Shown piece by piece: positions 8,080 through 16,167 of a DNA stretch of 60,597 bases (positions are counted from its first letter, which is position 1; the number at the start of each line of letters is the position of its first letter). The notes beneath the pieces were generated by a model that was not told the DNA's origin, made no database searches, and saw only the letters and a program-made list of their open reading frames with translations. A program made the translations under genes and the position numbers. Origin of the DNA: Gammaproteobacteria bacterium (GTDB lineage Bacteria; Pseudomonadota; Gammaproteobacteria; Burkholderiales; Rhodocyclaceae); NCBI GenBank assembly GCA_029289265.1, contig JARFTX010000017.1, positions 1 through 60,597 of the forward strand, read 5' to 3'.

Positions 8080-10069
8080 GCGCGTCGACCAGGCGCCGCT
8101 GCTCGCGGTGTCGCGCGCCGTGGCGCGCTTGCCCGGTTTCGCCGAGTTGCTCGGTGCGCCGGTCGTGCATCGTTGGGCTGCCTGCGATCCGGCGCAGAGC
8201 CTTGGTGTAATCGCATGGGGGCGCAAGCCGAGCGCGCAGCGCGCCGAGCGGTTTGCCGCACGTCATGGCTTGCCCTTGCTGCGGGTCGAAGACGGATTCT
8301 TGCGCTCGGTCGGGTTGGGCGACGCGGACCCGCCGCTTTCGGTGGTCGTAGACGACGTCGGCATCTACTACGACGCGGCCACGCCTTCGCGCCTGGAATC
8401 CCTGGTCGTCGCAGCGCATTCTGCCGACGAGCTTGGGCGGGCCGCCTCGCTCGCGGCGGCGTGGCGGCGCGCGCGCGTCTCCAAGTACAACCTTGCACGT
8501 GAGTACAACGGCACGCTGCCGGAGCGCTTCGTGCTCGTGGTGGACCAGACCGTTGGTGATGCGTCGATCCGCTTCGGCCTGGCCGATGCGTCGAGCTTTG
8601 CACGCATGCTCGAGGCGGCGCTCGACGAGAATCCGGGCGCTGAGGTGCTCCTCAAGGTGCATCCCGACGTCTTTGCGGGGCGCAAGCGCGGTCACTTCGA
8701 CGCGCTGACCGCCGGGGCCGCGTCGCGCGTGCGGGTGCTGGGCGAAGACGTTCATCCTGTGGGGCTGCTCGAGCGTGCCGAAGCGGTGTACGTGGTGAGC
8801 TCGCAGATGGGCTTCGAGGGCCTGTTATGGGGGAAGCCGGTACGCACCTTCGGGATGCCTTTCTATGCGGGGTGGGGCCTGACCCGCGACGAGCTACCGG
8901 CGCCGGCACGGCGGCGACCTGCGACGATGGAGAATCTGGTCCACGCGGCGCTCATCGACTACCCGCGCTACATCGATCCGGAAACCGGCCAGCGCTGCGA
9001 ACCCGAGCGGGTCATCGAATGGCTGGGGCTGCAGCGGCGCATGCGCGAGCGCTTTCCGCCGCGCGTGGAGGCGATCGACTACTCGATCTGGAAGCGGCCG
9101 ATCGTGCGCCGGTTCTTTCAGGGTAGCTCCGTGCACTTCGTGCGCCGCGCCGACGAGGTGCCGCCTGGCGCGACGATGGCAGTGTGGGGAAGAAAGCCGG
9201 TGCCGGGAACCCTTGCGGCGGGAGTCCGGGTGGTGCGCCTGGAGGACGGCTTTCTGCGTTCGGTGGGCCTCGGCGCGGATCTGGTGCGGCCGCTGTCGTG
9301 GGTGATGGACCGGCGCGGCATCTATTACGACGCGACCTGCCCGTCCGATCTCGAGCATCGCCTGCAGCACGGGCGCTTCGACGAGGGCTTGCTCGCACGG
9401 GCGCGGCGGCTGCGCGAGCGCATCGTCGCCGCCGGTCTCACCAAGTACAACGTCGGCGGCGCAGTGTGGGCGCGGCCGCGCGATGCGGCGCGCGTCGTGC
9501 TCGTGCCGGGCCAGGTCGAGTCCGACGCGTCGATCGCCTGGGGGGCGCCGGGCATCCGCCGCAACGTCGAGCTGCTGCGCGCGGTGCGCGAGGCGAATCC
9601 CGATGCGTGGATCGTCTACAAGCCGCACCCGGACGTGGTCGCGGGCCTGCGTCGCGAGGGCGAAGGCGAGGGTGGGGCGTCGGCTTGGTGCGACGAGATC
9701 GTGATCGATGCGCCGATGGGCGAGCTGCTCGCGCAGGTGGACGAGGTGCATGTGCTCACCTCCCTCGCCGGCTTCGAGGCGCTGCTGCGCGGAAAACGCG
9801 TCGTGACCTGGGGCCAGCCCTTCTATGCCGGTTGGGGGCTGACCGAGGACCGCGAGCCGGTGGCAAGCCGCACCCGCCGCCTGACGCTCGACGAGCTGGT
9901 CGCGGCGGCGCTGATCGAGTACCCGACCTACGTCAGCCGCACCACCGGCCGCTTCACGACGCCCGAGCGCGCGCTCGACGAGCTGCTCGCCTGGCGCGAG
10001 GCCGGGGCCGGTGCGCTGCCGCGGTGGCGCAAGGGGTTGCGCTGGGTGCTGCGCATGGCGAAGGGGTGA
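8048..10069 (+). CDS. kpsC: KpsC-like capsule polysaccharide beta-Kdo transferase (duplicated)
   Basis: About 673 aa, matching E. coli KpsC in length. The protein is an internal duplication. Each half contains GRKP, a VEDGFLRSVGLG or LEDGFLRSVGLG block, a GIYYDA block, a D-A-S-I segment and FYAGWGLT near its end. KpsC makes the poly-Kdo linker that joins group 2 capsule to lyso-phosphatidylglycerol, using two transferase activities on the cytoplasmic face of the inner membrane. ATG 8048 is used here; TTG 8066, with GAGGGG just upstream, is a credible alternative. It overlaps the GT29 gene, so the two are probably cotranscribed. Confidence 0.88.
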   Translation: MPRGSTLNRDERVDQAPLLAVSRAVARLPGFAELLGAPVVHRWAACDPAQSLGVIAWGRKPSAQRAERFAARHGLPLLRVEDGFLRSVGLGDADPPLSVVVDDVGIYYDAATPSRLESLVVAAHSADELGRAASLAAAWRRARVSKYNLAREYNGTLPERFVLVVDQTVGDASIRFGLADASSFARMLEAALDENPGAEVLLKVHPDVFAGRKRGHFDALTAGAASRVRVLGEDVHPVGLLERAEAVYVVSSQMGFEGLLWGKPVRTFGMPFYAGWGLTRDELPAPARRRPATMENLVHAALIDYPRYIDPETGQRCEPERVIEWLGLQRRMRERFPPRVEAIDYSIWKRPIVRRFFQGSSVHFVRRADEVPPGATMAVWGRKPVPGTLAAGVRVVRLEDGFLRSVGLGADLVRPLSWVMDRRGIYYDATCPSDLEHRLQHGRFDEGLLARARRLRERIVAAGLTKYNVGGAVWARPRDAARVVLVPGQVESDASIAWGAPGIRRNVELLRAVREANPDAWIVYKPHPDVVAGLRREGEGEGGASAWCDEIVIDAPMGELLAQVDEVHVLTSLAGFEALLRGKRVVTWGQPFYAGWGLTEDREPVASRTRRLTLDELVAAALIEYPTYVSRTTGRFTTPERALDELLAWREAGAGALPRWRKGLRWVLRMAKG

Positions 10070-10146
10070 GGGAATTCGCGGTGGCGCTTGAATGTGGGCC
10101 GGGATTGACGCTATGTTGGCCAATAGCTGAGAGGAGGTGCCTACCA

Positions 10147-10515
10147 ATGACGGCCGTGCAGTTTATCGAACGTGATGGCAAGCACGAGTACGCAATCGTT
10201 CCGATCGAACTATTCGATCGCCTGATCGATGCAGCCGACGACCGGCAGGACATTGCCGCGCTCGAAACGTTTCGCCGGGAAGACGACGGGTTCCGCGTCC
10301 CGGGTCAGGTCCTCCACGCGATCTTGCAGGGAGTGACGCCGTTAAAGGCCTGGCGCGAGTATCGCCTCCTTTCACAAGTGGACTTGGCGGCTGGGGCAGG
10401 GATCAGCAAAGCGTATCTGAGCCAACTCGAAACCGGCAAGCGCAAGGGATCCGTGAGCACGTTCGCCGCGCTCGCGACAGCGCTCGGCGTGACGCTGGAC
10501 GACTTGCTGGAGTGA
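10147..10515 (+). CDS. XRE-family helix-turn-helix regulator
   Basis: The 122-aa protein has a C-terminal Cro/C1-type HTH, from WREYRLLSQVDLAAGAGISKAYLSQLE to ATALGVTLDDLL. Its N-terminal segment (MTAVQFIERDGKHEYAIVPI) resembles the start of antitoxin-like proteins. A strong ribosome site, GGAGGTG, precedes ATG 10147. This architecture is common for antitoxins paired with HigB/RelE-like toxins, but no toxin is adjacent: the next sequence is a nuclease-gene remnant starting about 20 bp downstream. It may be a solitary regulator or an orphaned antitoxin. Confidence 0.75.
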   Translation: MTAVQFIERDGKHEYAIVPIELFDRLIDAADDRQDIAALETFRREDDGFRVPGQVLHAILQGVTPLKAWREYRLLSQVDLAAGAGISKAYLSQLETGKRKGSVSTFAALATALGVTLDDLLE

Positions 10516-10537
10516 TCTTGACGGTAATCAACAATGA

Positions 10538-11101
10538 GGCGCAGGTTGCCTTCATGCCCCAGAACACCAACGACAGAAGCTGTGGTGCTTCGAGCTGCGC
10601 GACCGGCTCCAACCCGCACTCAAGCTCGGCGACGAACTACAATTGAACCTGATCGAACTGCCCAAGGCCGATCGGCTGGGTGTCGGCGGCGCGGCGCTCG
10701 CCGCGTGGATCGCCTTCATCGAGCACTGGCACGAGGAGAGCACCATGGCACAGATCGACTACCCACCCGTGCAGCGCGCACTCGATGAGCTGAAACGCCT
10801 GAGCGCGGACGATGAGGCTCGCCGGCTCGCCTTTGTCCGCGAGCGTGCGTTGCGCGACGAGCGCAGTGAAATGCGCGGGGCCAAGGAGGAAGGGCGGGCC
10901 GAAGGGAAGCTCGAAGGGAGGCTTGAAGGGAAGCTCGAGGGCGAGATTGCCGTGCTTGAACGCCTGCTGACCAAGCGCTTCGGGCCACTAGGCGCGGACG
11001 TCCGTGCACGGCTGAGTGCAGCCACCCTCGAACAGCTCGACCTGTGGGCCGACCGCATTCTGGAGGCACCGACGATCGAGGCGGTGTTCAATCCGGATTA
11101 G
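10538..11101 (+). pseudogene. 5'-truncated Rpn-family nuclease/putative transposase remnant
   Basis: The frame carries only the C-terminal part of the Rpn (PD-(D/E)XK nuclease, formerly YhgA-like transposase) family. It has the linker block FELRDRLQPALKLGDELQLNLIELPKADR, then ERALRDERSEMRGAKEEGRAEG with a Glu/Gly-rich EGKLEG repeat, and a C-terminal DUF4351-like segment LTKRFGPLGADVRARLSAATLEQLDLWADRIL. A stop at 10535 closes the frame upstream, and the catalytic N-terminal nuclease domain is absent; its place is taken by the XRE gene. A short protein could still start at TTG 10643 or ATG 10745, but it would lack the active site. Confidence 0.75.
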
Positions 11102-11228
11102 GCCGACCATCGGGTAGCCTCGGTATTATTCGCGGGTGTCCCCTCCTCCCTTGGATCAGTGCAGGTTAGATTGAGGACCGCATTCGGTCCATAATTGGTG
11201 CCGCGTTGAACGGACGAGCGAGTGCGCC

Positions 11229-11447
11229 ATGACGTTCTCAACGCAGGTGAAGCCAATCAGTTACCTCGAGAGCCATGCGGCCGCGATCGTCAAGAACGTC
11301 ACGGACTCCGGCGAGCCCATGCTGATTACCCAGAACGGCGAAGCGAAGCTTAACGTCATGGACGTGCGGTCGTACGAGCAGCACGAAGAGACTCTGGCCT
11401 TGCTGAAGGTGCTGGCGATGGGCAACCGCGATATCGAGCACGGCTGA
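11229..11447 (+). CDS. Phd/YefM-family antitoxin, orphan and short
   Basis: The 72-aa protein has the Phd/YefM N-terminal fold (VKPISYLESHAAAIVKNVTDSGEPMLITQNGEAKLNVMDVRSYEQ), which binds DNA as a dimer. Homologues usually continue past GNRDIEHG for 15-20 more residues that embrace a ParE/RelE toxin. Here a stop follows immediately, and no toxin frame is found in the next 120 bp. It is therefore probably a decayed antitoxin that may retain operator binding. It lies just downstream of the Rpn remnant. Confidence 0.75.
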   Translation: MTFSTQVKPISYLESHAAAIVKNVTDSGEPMLITQNGEAKLNVMDVRSYEQHEETLALLKVLAMGNRDIEHG

Positions 11448-11565
11448 TATCGTGACGCGGAGGCTGCTCCGGTGATGGGCGGTGGATGAGTTGTGTTCGG
11501 CTTCAGTCTGGTCAGAACGGTCGTTGTCAGGCACCATTGGCCCGTATGCATTGGAGATCAATGGG

Positions 11566-12213
11566 ATGTCACGGACTGGAGCGCGATTGGTCGCGGCGAT
11601 GTGTGCAACAGTCGTTGCGGCAAGCGGGGCGGAGGCGGCTTCACAGCCTCTGGGCGGCATATTCGATTCGGTGGGCGTGTTCGCAGGGCAGGGCGTCGAT
11701 CACAACAAGCGCGAGATGCCCAAGCGCATCCTGCAGGGCACCCTCGAGTGGGAAAGCTCGTACTTCACCGCGATTGGGCTGGGCAAGGTATTCGGCACGC
11801 TGGGCGAGTCGATCGGCTTTCTCGACGGCCGCTTCGGCGGCGGCATTCGTCACGGCTACGAGGTGGTCGGGGTGCAGCATCGCGGCATGCAGAGCAATGC
11901 CGAGCTGGGCGCTGCCTACAAGCTGATCACGCCCGACCTCAACCTGGGGCCGCTGGCGGTGAATTTCGGCTTTGGCGTCGGTCTCTCTTACGCCTTCGGC
12001 ACGCCCACGTACGAGGACGGCCCGAGGAACGACCCGGAGCGACGCTATCGGCGCCAGTTGCTGGCGCTCTACGACCTGGAGTGGCGGCTGCGCTCGGTCG
12101 ACAACCTTGCGCTGGTCACGCGCCTGCACCATCGCTCGGGTGTTTATGGGTTCATTGCGCCGCGCCATGTCGGCTCGAACTTCCTTGCCGTCGGCATGCG
12201 TTATGGATTCTGA
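11566..12213 (+). CDS. PagL-like outer-membrane beta-barrel (acyloxyacyl hydrolase type)
   Basis: The 215-aa protein has an N-terminal signal peptide (about 1-25, ending near SGAEA) and alternating hydrophobic strands ending in an aromatic residue (VGMRYGF), so it is an outer-membrane barrel. The block LVTRLHHRSGVYGF near the C-terminus resembles the H-x-S active-site strand of PagL lipid A 3-O-deacylases. PagL itself is about 170-185 aa, so this member is longer, with an extra loop near YEDGPRNDPERRYRR. A lipid A or surface-lipid modifying role would suit the polysaccharide neighbourhood. The enzymatic assignment is inference. Confidence 0.6.
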   Translation: MSRTGARLVAAMCATVVAASGAEAASQPLGGIFDSVGVFAGQGVDHNKREMPKRILQGTLEWESSYFTAIGLGKVFGTLGESIGFLDGRFGGGIRHGYEVVGVQHRGMQSNAELGAAYKLITPDLNLGPLAVNFGFGVGLSYAFGTPTYEDGPRNDPERRYRRQLLALYDLEWRLRSVDNLALVTRLHHRSGVYGFIAPRHVGSNFLAVGMRYGF

Positions 12214-12294
12214 GCGTCCCGCTTTGCGCACGGCCGGGCTTGGGTCGGGGCGGGCACGCGCAGGAAAGTTGGGGCGTCTGCTTGCCTCGTCCGG

Positions 12295-13224
12295 ATGAAC
12301 CGCGATCCCGAGACGGGTGCGATCCCTCTTTCGCGCTTGCGGATCGCCGAACGGTCCCGCATGGAGGAGATGCGTCACTCAGCCGTGATGGCCTCCTATG
12401 GGCTCCTGGCGCCGCTGGTGCCGGCGCAGGTGATTGCCGGAAGGATTGCGGGCGTACTGGCCGCGCCGCGCGCTGACGGGTTTCCCTTCGCGATTCCGAC
12501 ACCGCTGGCGATCCCTCATTGTGGGGAACGCCTGACTGTTGCCGTAAGCCCTGCCGAGGTAGATTTGGTGATGTACGACTGGGTCGCTGCGGGCGGGCGC
12601 CGATTCCACGTCGATCGATTTTTCGTCGGAGGCGGGGACTGGTCGCCGCTGCTGGATCCGGTCGAGGATTCCAGCATTTGCCGGGAGGCGCGCGAACTGC
12701 ATGAGGCGGGCATGGATCGCCATGCAACGCATGTGTATCGGCGATACCTTGAGCGAGCGAGAGCCGGGAGACCGGTTCGCCGGAACAAGGTGCCGCTCGC
12801 AACCGATGCGGCGGTCGACGCGTATTTCGACCGCTTCGTCGGATTGTTCGAGTCGGTTCGTCGACACGGAATCCTGCGCCGCGAGACACTTTCGAGGGCC
12901 GATGAAGAGGCCCTCGGCGGAATCGGGCGCGAGTTGCCGATGCGGCGCCTGTGGTCCGAGTGGGTCGAGAAGGAGATCGGCGTAGCGATCAGCGCCCATG
13001 GCGAGTTGATCAAACTGCCCGGAGGACAGCACCGCACGGCGATCGCACGCGTGCTGGGGTTGGCGACCATACCGGTGCAGGTCCGGCTCGTCCATCGTGA
13101 TTGGTGGAGGAGGACAATCGCCGAGACCGGCCTGCCGGCCGTTCCTGCGCTGTCGGCGGCGCTGTCGGCGATCGATATGCGAAACTCGCTTACAACAAAT
13201 TCACCCATCGGAGCACTGGCATAA
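12295..13224 (+). CDS. ParB/Srx-fold-like protein of polysaccharide loci
   Basis: The 309-aa soluble protein contains a C-terminal block VAISAHGELIKLPGGQHRTAIARVLGLATIPVQVRLVH. It resembles the GGHR-A--L-G---IPV signature of ParB/sulfiredoxin-fold proteins. Proteins of this outline occur inside exopolysaccharide and lipopolysaccharide clusters, where they are thought to be kinase-like or regulatory rather than partitioning factors. The N-terminal half is not recognised. It lies between the PagL-like gene and kpsS, all on the plus strand. A glycan-related role is inferred from context only. Confidence 0.55.
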   Translation: MNRDPETGAIPLSRLRIAERSRMEEMRHSAVMASYGLLAPLVPAQVIAGRIAGVLAAPRADGFPFAIPTPLAIPHCGERLTVAVSPAEVDLVMYDWVAAGGRRFHVDRFFVGGGDWSPLLDPVEDSSICREARELHEAGMDRHATHVYRRYLERARAGRPVRRNKVPLATDAAVDAYFDRFVGLFESVRRHGILRRETLSRADEEALGGIGRELPMRRLWSEWVEKEIGVAISAHGELIKLPGGQHRTAIARVLGLATIPVQVRLVHRDWWRRTIAETGLPAVPALSAALSAIDMRNSLTTNSPIGALA

Positions 13225-13265
13225 CTTAGAATTGTTACAAAGCGTATGACCCGCACTTATCACAC

Positions 13266-14729
13266 ATGATTGACGGCTCCAAGATCCTCGATCGCATTGG
13301 CGAGCGCCGGCATATTCTGCTGCTGCAGGGACCGGTCGGGCCGTTCTTCGACCATTTGGCGCGGTTCCTGACCGGCTGCGGGCGGGTGGTCAGCAAGGTG
13401 AACTTCAACGGCGGGGACGAGTGGTATTACCGGCAGCCCGGGGCGATTCCCTTCTGCGACGGCCCGGCCGCATGGCCGACCTATTTCGAGGAGTTGGTGG
13501 AGGCCCAGGGCATCGAGGCCGTGATCCTGTTCGGCGACTGCCGCCCGTATCACCGTTCGGCGATCCTGCGCGCGCGCGCCCTCGAAGTGCCGGTGTTCGT
13601 GTTCGAAGAGGGCTACGTAAGGCCTAACTACATCACCTTCGAGTACGGCGGGGTCAACGGCCATTCGCTGCTGCCGCGCTCCCGCGTGCTGCTGCAGTCG
13701 ATGGCCGGACGTATCGGCAACACACGCCCGCCACGCCGCTCCTTCGGCCGCATGGCGACGCAGGCCGCGCTGTACTATGTCGCGGGGCGCCTTCGGCGCA
13801 GCAAGTACACCAACTACCGCCATCACAAGCCCTTCGACCTCTATCCGGAAACGTGGTACTGGGTGAGGGCGGCGTGGCGGCGTTGGGTTTGTCTCTGGAG
13901 TGAGCGAGGCATCGAGCGGAGGCTGGCGGGGCCGCTGCGCAAGCAATTCTTCCTGGTGCCGCTGCAAGTCTTCAACGACAGCCAGGTCAAGCATCACAGC
14001 GACCTGAAGGGTGTTCGACCCTTCATCACCGACGTGATCGAGTCGTTCGCGCGGAACGCTCCGGCGGACATACACCTCGTCTTCAAGCATCATCCGATGG
14101 ACCGCGGCCATCGCGACTACGGCGCGCAGATCGAGCGCCATTCGAGTCGTCTCGGCATTCGCGAGCGGGTGCATTACATCCACGACCAGCACTTGCCGAC
14201 CCTGTTGCGCGCAGCGCTCGGCACCGTGGTGATCAACAGCACCGTGGGATTGTCGTCGCTGTTCCATGGGACGCCGGTCAAGTTGCTCGGCCGTGCCATC
14301 TACGACATGCCGCATCTGGTGTTTCCGGGCAGTCTCGACGACTTCTGGCGCGATCCGCCTGCGCCCGATGCGGAGTCGGTTCGGATTTTCCGCGAGTATC
14401 TGATCGGGATGACGCAGATCGGCGGTTCGTTCTATTCGCTGCGGGGCATCGCCGCCCTGTCGCGGGGACTTCAGGACGGGGAACCCAGCCCGTCGAGCGC
14501 CGATCGTGGTGGCGTATCGGCGCGGCTGCCGGTGGTCTACGATGTGAGGGAGACCGACCCACTGCGCTGCTGGACTTACCGCTACAGGCCTTCATGCATC
14601 ATGTGCCGGGCCGACGACGTGCCGCACAGTATGGCGCTTGACCGTATCGCCCGGAATGTCCACGCGGATGCGGCTGGCGGATGGCATGCGCCGCGCTGCT
14701 ACTCTGGCGGGAGCCCCGCGGGCGCCTGA
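13266..14729 (+). CDS. kpsS: KpsS-like capsule beta-Kdo transferase
   Basis: The first 400 residues match the KpsS/LipB capsule family: LLLQGPVGPFFDHLARFL, VNFNGGDEWYY, FGDCRPYHRSAI, VFEEGYVRPNYIT and HHPMDRGHRDY. KpsS adds the first beta-Kdo to lyso-phosphatidylglycerol, after which KpsC extends the linker. The protein is 487 aa against about 390-400 for KpsS. The last ~80 residues (after ALSRGLQDGEPS) are Arg/Ser/Pro-rich, Cys-containing and unlike the family, so the native stop may have been lost. KpsC lies 3 kb upstream with a TA/mobile graveyard between them. Confidence 0.85.
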   Translation: MIDGSKILDRIGERRHILLLQGPVGPFFDHLARFLTGCGRVVSKVNFNGGDEWYYRQPGAIPFCDGPAAWPTYFEELVEAQGIEAVILFGDCRPYHRSAILRARALEVPVFVFEEGYVRPNYITFEYGGVNGHSLLPRSRVLLQSMAGRIGNTRPPRRSFGRMATQAALYYVAGRLRRSKYTNYRHHKPFDLYPETWYWVRAAWRRWVCLWSERGIERRLAGPLRKQFFLVPLQVFNDSQVKHHSDLKGVRPFITDVIESFARNAPADIHLVFKHHPMDRGHRDYGAQIERHSSRLGIRERVHYIHDQHLPTLLRAALGTVVINSTVGLSSLFHGTPVKLLGRAIYDMPHLVFPGSLDDFWRDPPAPDAESVRIFREYLIGMTQIGGSFYSLRGIAALSRGLQDGEPSPSSADRGGVSARLPVVYDVRETDPLRCWTYRYRPSCIMCRADDVPHSMALDRIARNVHADAAGGWHAPRCYSGGSPAGA

Positions 14730-14865
14730 ACCGCGCGTGTCGCGGTGGTCCGGTGGTCGATTGAGCGCGTCGCCCGACCAGTCGGCTGGCGGCGCGCGAT
14801 CCGGACGCGTGTGCCGCTTGCATGATCCCCGCAGGCCCGCGTTTCGATGCGACGGGAGGGGCGAG

Positions 14866-15858
14866 ATGAGTAACGGCCTGGAAGGCATGATAGTCAATCC
14901 GCGCGTTCGTGCGATTCTCCTTCACCCGGACGACGACGAGCGACGCTGGGGCAACGACTTGCAGCGTTTCCTGTCCGGTGATGCGGCCCTCACGCGCAAG
15001 TCGGCGGGCGAGCCCGGCATCATGGCGGTGCAGCGCCTGATGATCTTCCTCGGCTACTCGACCTCGTCGACCGGGGCCTTTGCGGTCGACGGCGACTTCG
15101 GTCGTGGCACGAATCGGGGCGTGGCGCAGTTCCAGTTCGAGCATGGGCTCGCCAACGGCATCGGCCGCGACGTCTTGTGCTACCCCTGCCAGTGGAACAC
15201 CGCCAGCCGGCTGATCGGGGTGATACCCGATGCGCGGCTCACGCCCGAGACGCTGCAGGCCATGCTGCAGGATGCGCTCCAGCGCTGCGACCGCGGCGAG
15301 GTCATGGCCGGCAGTTTCGACGATGCGATCTTCCACCTCAACGCCTTGCACCGCCGGCGCTTTCTCGACTGCCGCGGCATCGTCGAGCGCTACGGGGCGC
15401 TCGCGCAGGCGACCTGCACGCGGCTGCGCAACGAGGAGGGGGTGGCGATCCGGCCCGAGTGGCTGCTGGCGATCGTCCGGCAGGAGACGGCCGGCGTGAT
15501 CCGGCCGCGCTTCGAGCAGCATTACCTGAGCCGCCTGAACGCGCAGAATCCGGCCGAAGGCCTCGAATCGCTGCGGATGCGCTCGATGAGCCTCGGGCTG
15601 GGGCAGATCATGGGGGAAAACTTCCGGCGGGTGGGTGCGGCGAGCGCGAAGGATCTGTTCACCGCGCCGACCGCCGAGCAACTCGCCTTCGTCGGCCGCT
15701 TTCTCAAGCCGAAGGCGGCGATCGTTGCGCGCACCGAGCCGTCTGAGGCGGACTTCCGCGAAATCGCGCGCTTCTACAACGGCCCCGGCTACGAGGCGCA
15801 CCGCTACCATGAGTCGCTCGCGCGCTGGTTCCGCGAGTTTCGGCTGCTGCTCGGTTGA
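14866..15858 (+). CDS. N-acetylmuramidase with peptidoglycan-binding domain
   Basis: The 330-aa protein starts at ATG 14866 behind GGGAGGGG. Residues about 45-110 form a PG_binding_1-like domain (IMAVQRLMIFLGYSTS...VDGDFGRGTNRGVAQFQ). The C-terminal half matches the DUF3380 N-acetylmuramidase family (PEWLLAIVRQETAGVIRPRFEQHYL, SLGLGQIMGENF, FYNGPGYEAHRYHESLARWF), with Glu in RQETAG as a likely catalytic residue. No signal peptide is visible. Such enzymes occur as endolysins, as type VI or tail-associated lysins and in contractile injection clusters, so export by another route is possible. It precedes a 97-aa partner. Confidence 0.8.
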   Translation: MSNGLEGMIVNPRVRAILLHPDDDERRWGNDLQRFLSGDAALTRKSAGEPGIMAVQRLMIFLGYSTSSTGAFAVDGDFGRGTNRGVAQFQFEHGLANGIGRDVLCYPCQWNTASRLIGVIPDARLTPETLQAMLQDALQRCDRGEVMAGSFDDAIFHLNALHRRRFLDCRGIVERYGALAQATCTRLRNEEGVAIRPEWLLAIVRQETAGVIRPRFEQHYLSRLNAQNPAEGLESLRMRSMSLGLGQIMGENFRRVGAASAKDLFTAPTAEQLAFVGRFLKPKAAIVARTEPSEADFREIARFYNGPGYEAHRYHESLARWFREFRLLLG

Positions 15859-15869
15859 GGCCGGCGCGC

Positions 15870-16163
15870 ATGGGCCTGCGCTTCACGCTGCGCGACAAGC
15901 CGCCGGGGCTGGCTTTCTACCGCAAGCGCGGCCGGGTTCAGCTGCTTTTCGTCACCGAGCCGTTCGAGGTGGAGACGCAGGAGGGCGTGATGCGCATCGC
16001 CCCCGATACGGTCGAGGACTGGGACGGCGGCTACTACGTCGCCTTTCCGGACGACGGCAGCAAGCCTTATGCGATCGCGCCGGCCTACGTGCGGGCGAAC
16101 TACGAGCGCAACGAGCCCGCCGGGCGCGACGGGCGCGATGCTCCTTGCCAAGGCGCGGGATAG
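15870..16163 (+). CDS. Hypothetical 97-aa protein next to the muramidase
   Basis: Not recognised. It begins MGLRFTLRDKPPGLAFYRKRGRVQLLF and contains a compact beta-rich segment (FEVETQEGVMRIAPDTVEDWDGGYYVAFPDDGSKPYAIAPAYVRANY), possibly a small barrel. The start is 11 nt after the muramidase stop; a TTG overlapping that stop is an alternative. The tight spacing suggests a cotranscribed partner, perhaps an immunity, chaperone or regulatory factor, but that is inference. Its stop is about 4 bp from the stop of the convergent protease gene. It has no transmembrane segment or signal peptide. Confidence 0.55.
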   Translation: MGLRFTLRDKPPGLAFYRKRGRVQLLFVTEPFEVETQEGVMRIAPDTVEDWDGGYYVAFPDDGSKPYAIAPAYVRANYERNEPAGRDGRDAPCQGAG

Positions 16164-16167
16164 CGCT

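Noticed and set aside
10643-11101. A functional Rpn nuclease starting at TTG 10643
   Set aside because: The conserved upstream block reads in frame to 10538 and then hits a stop, and the catalytic domain is missing, so it is better called a remnant.
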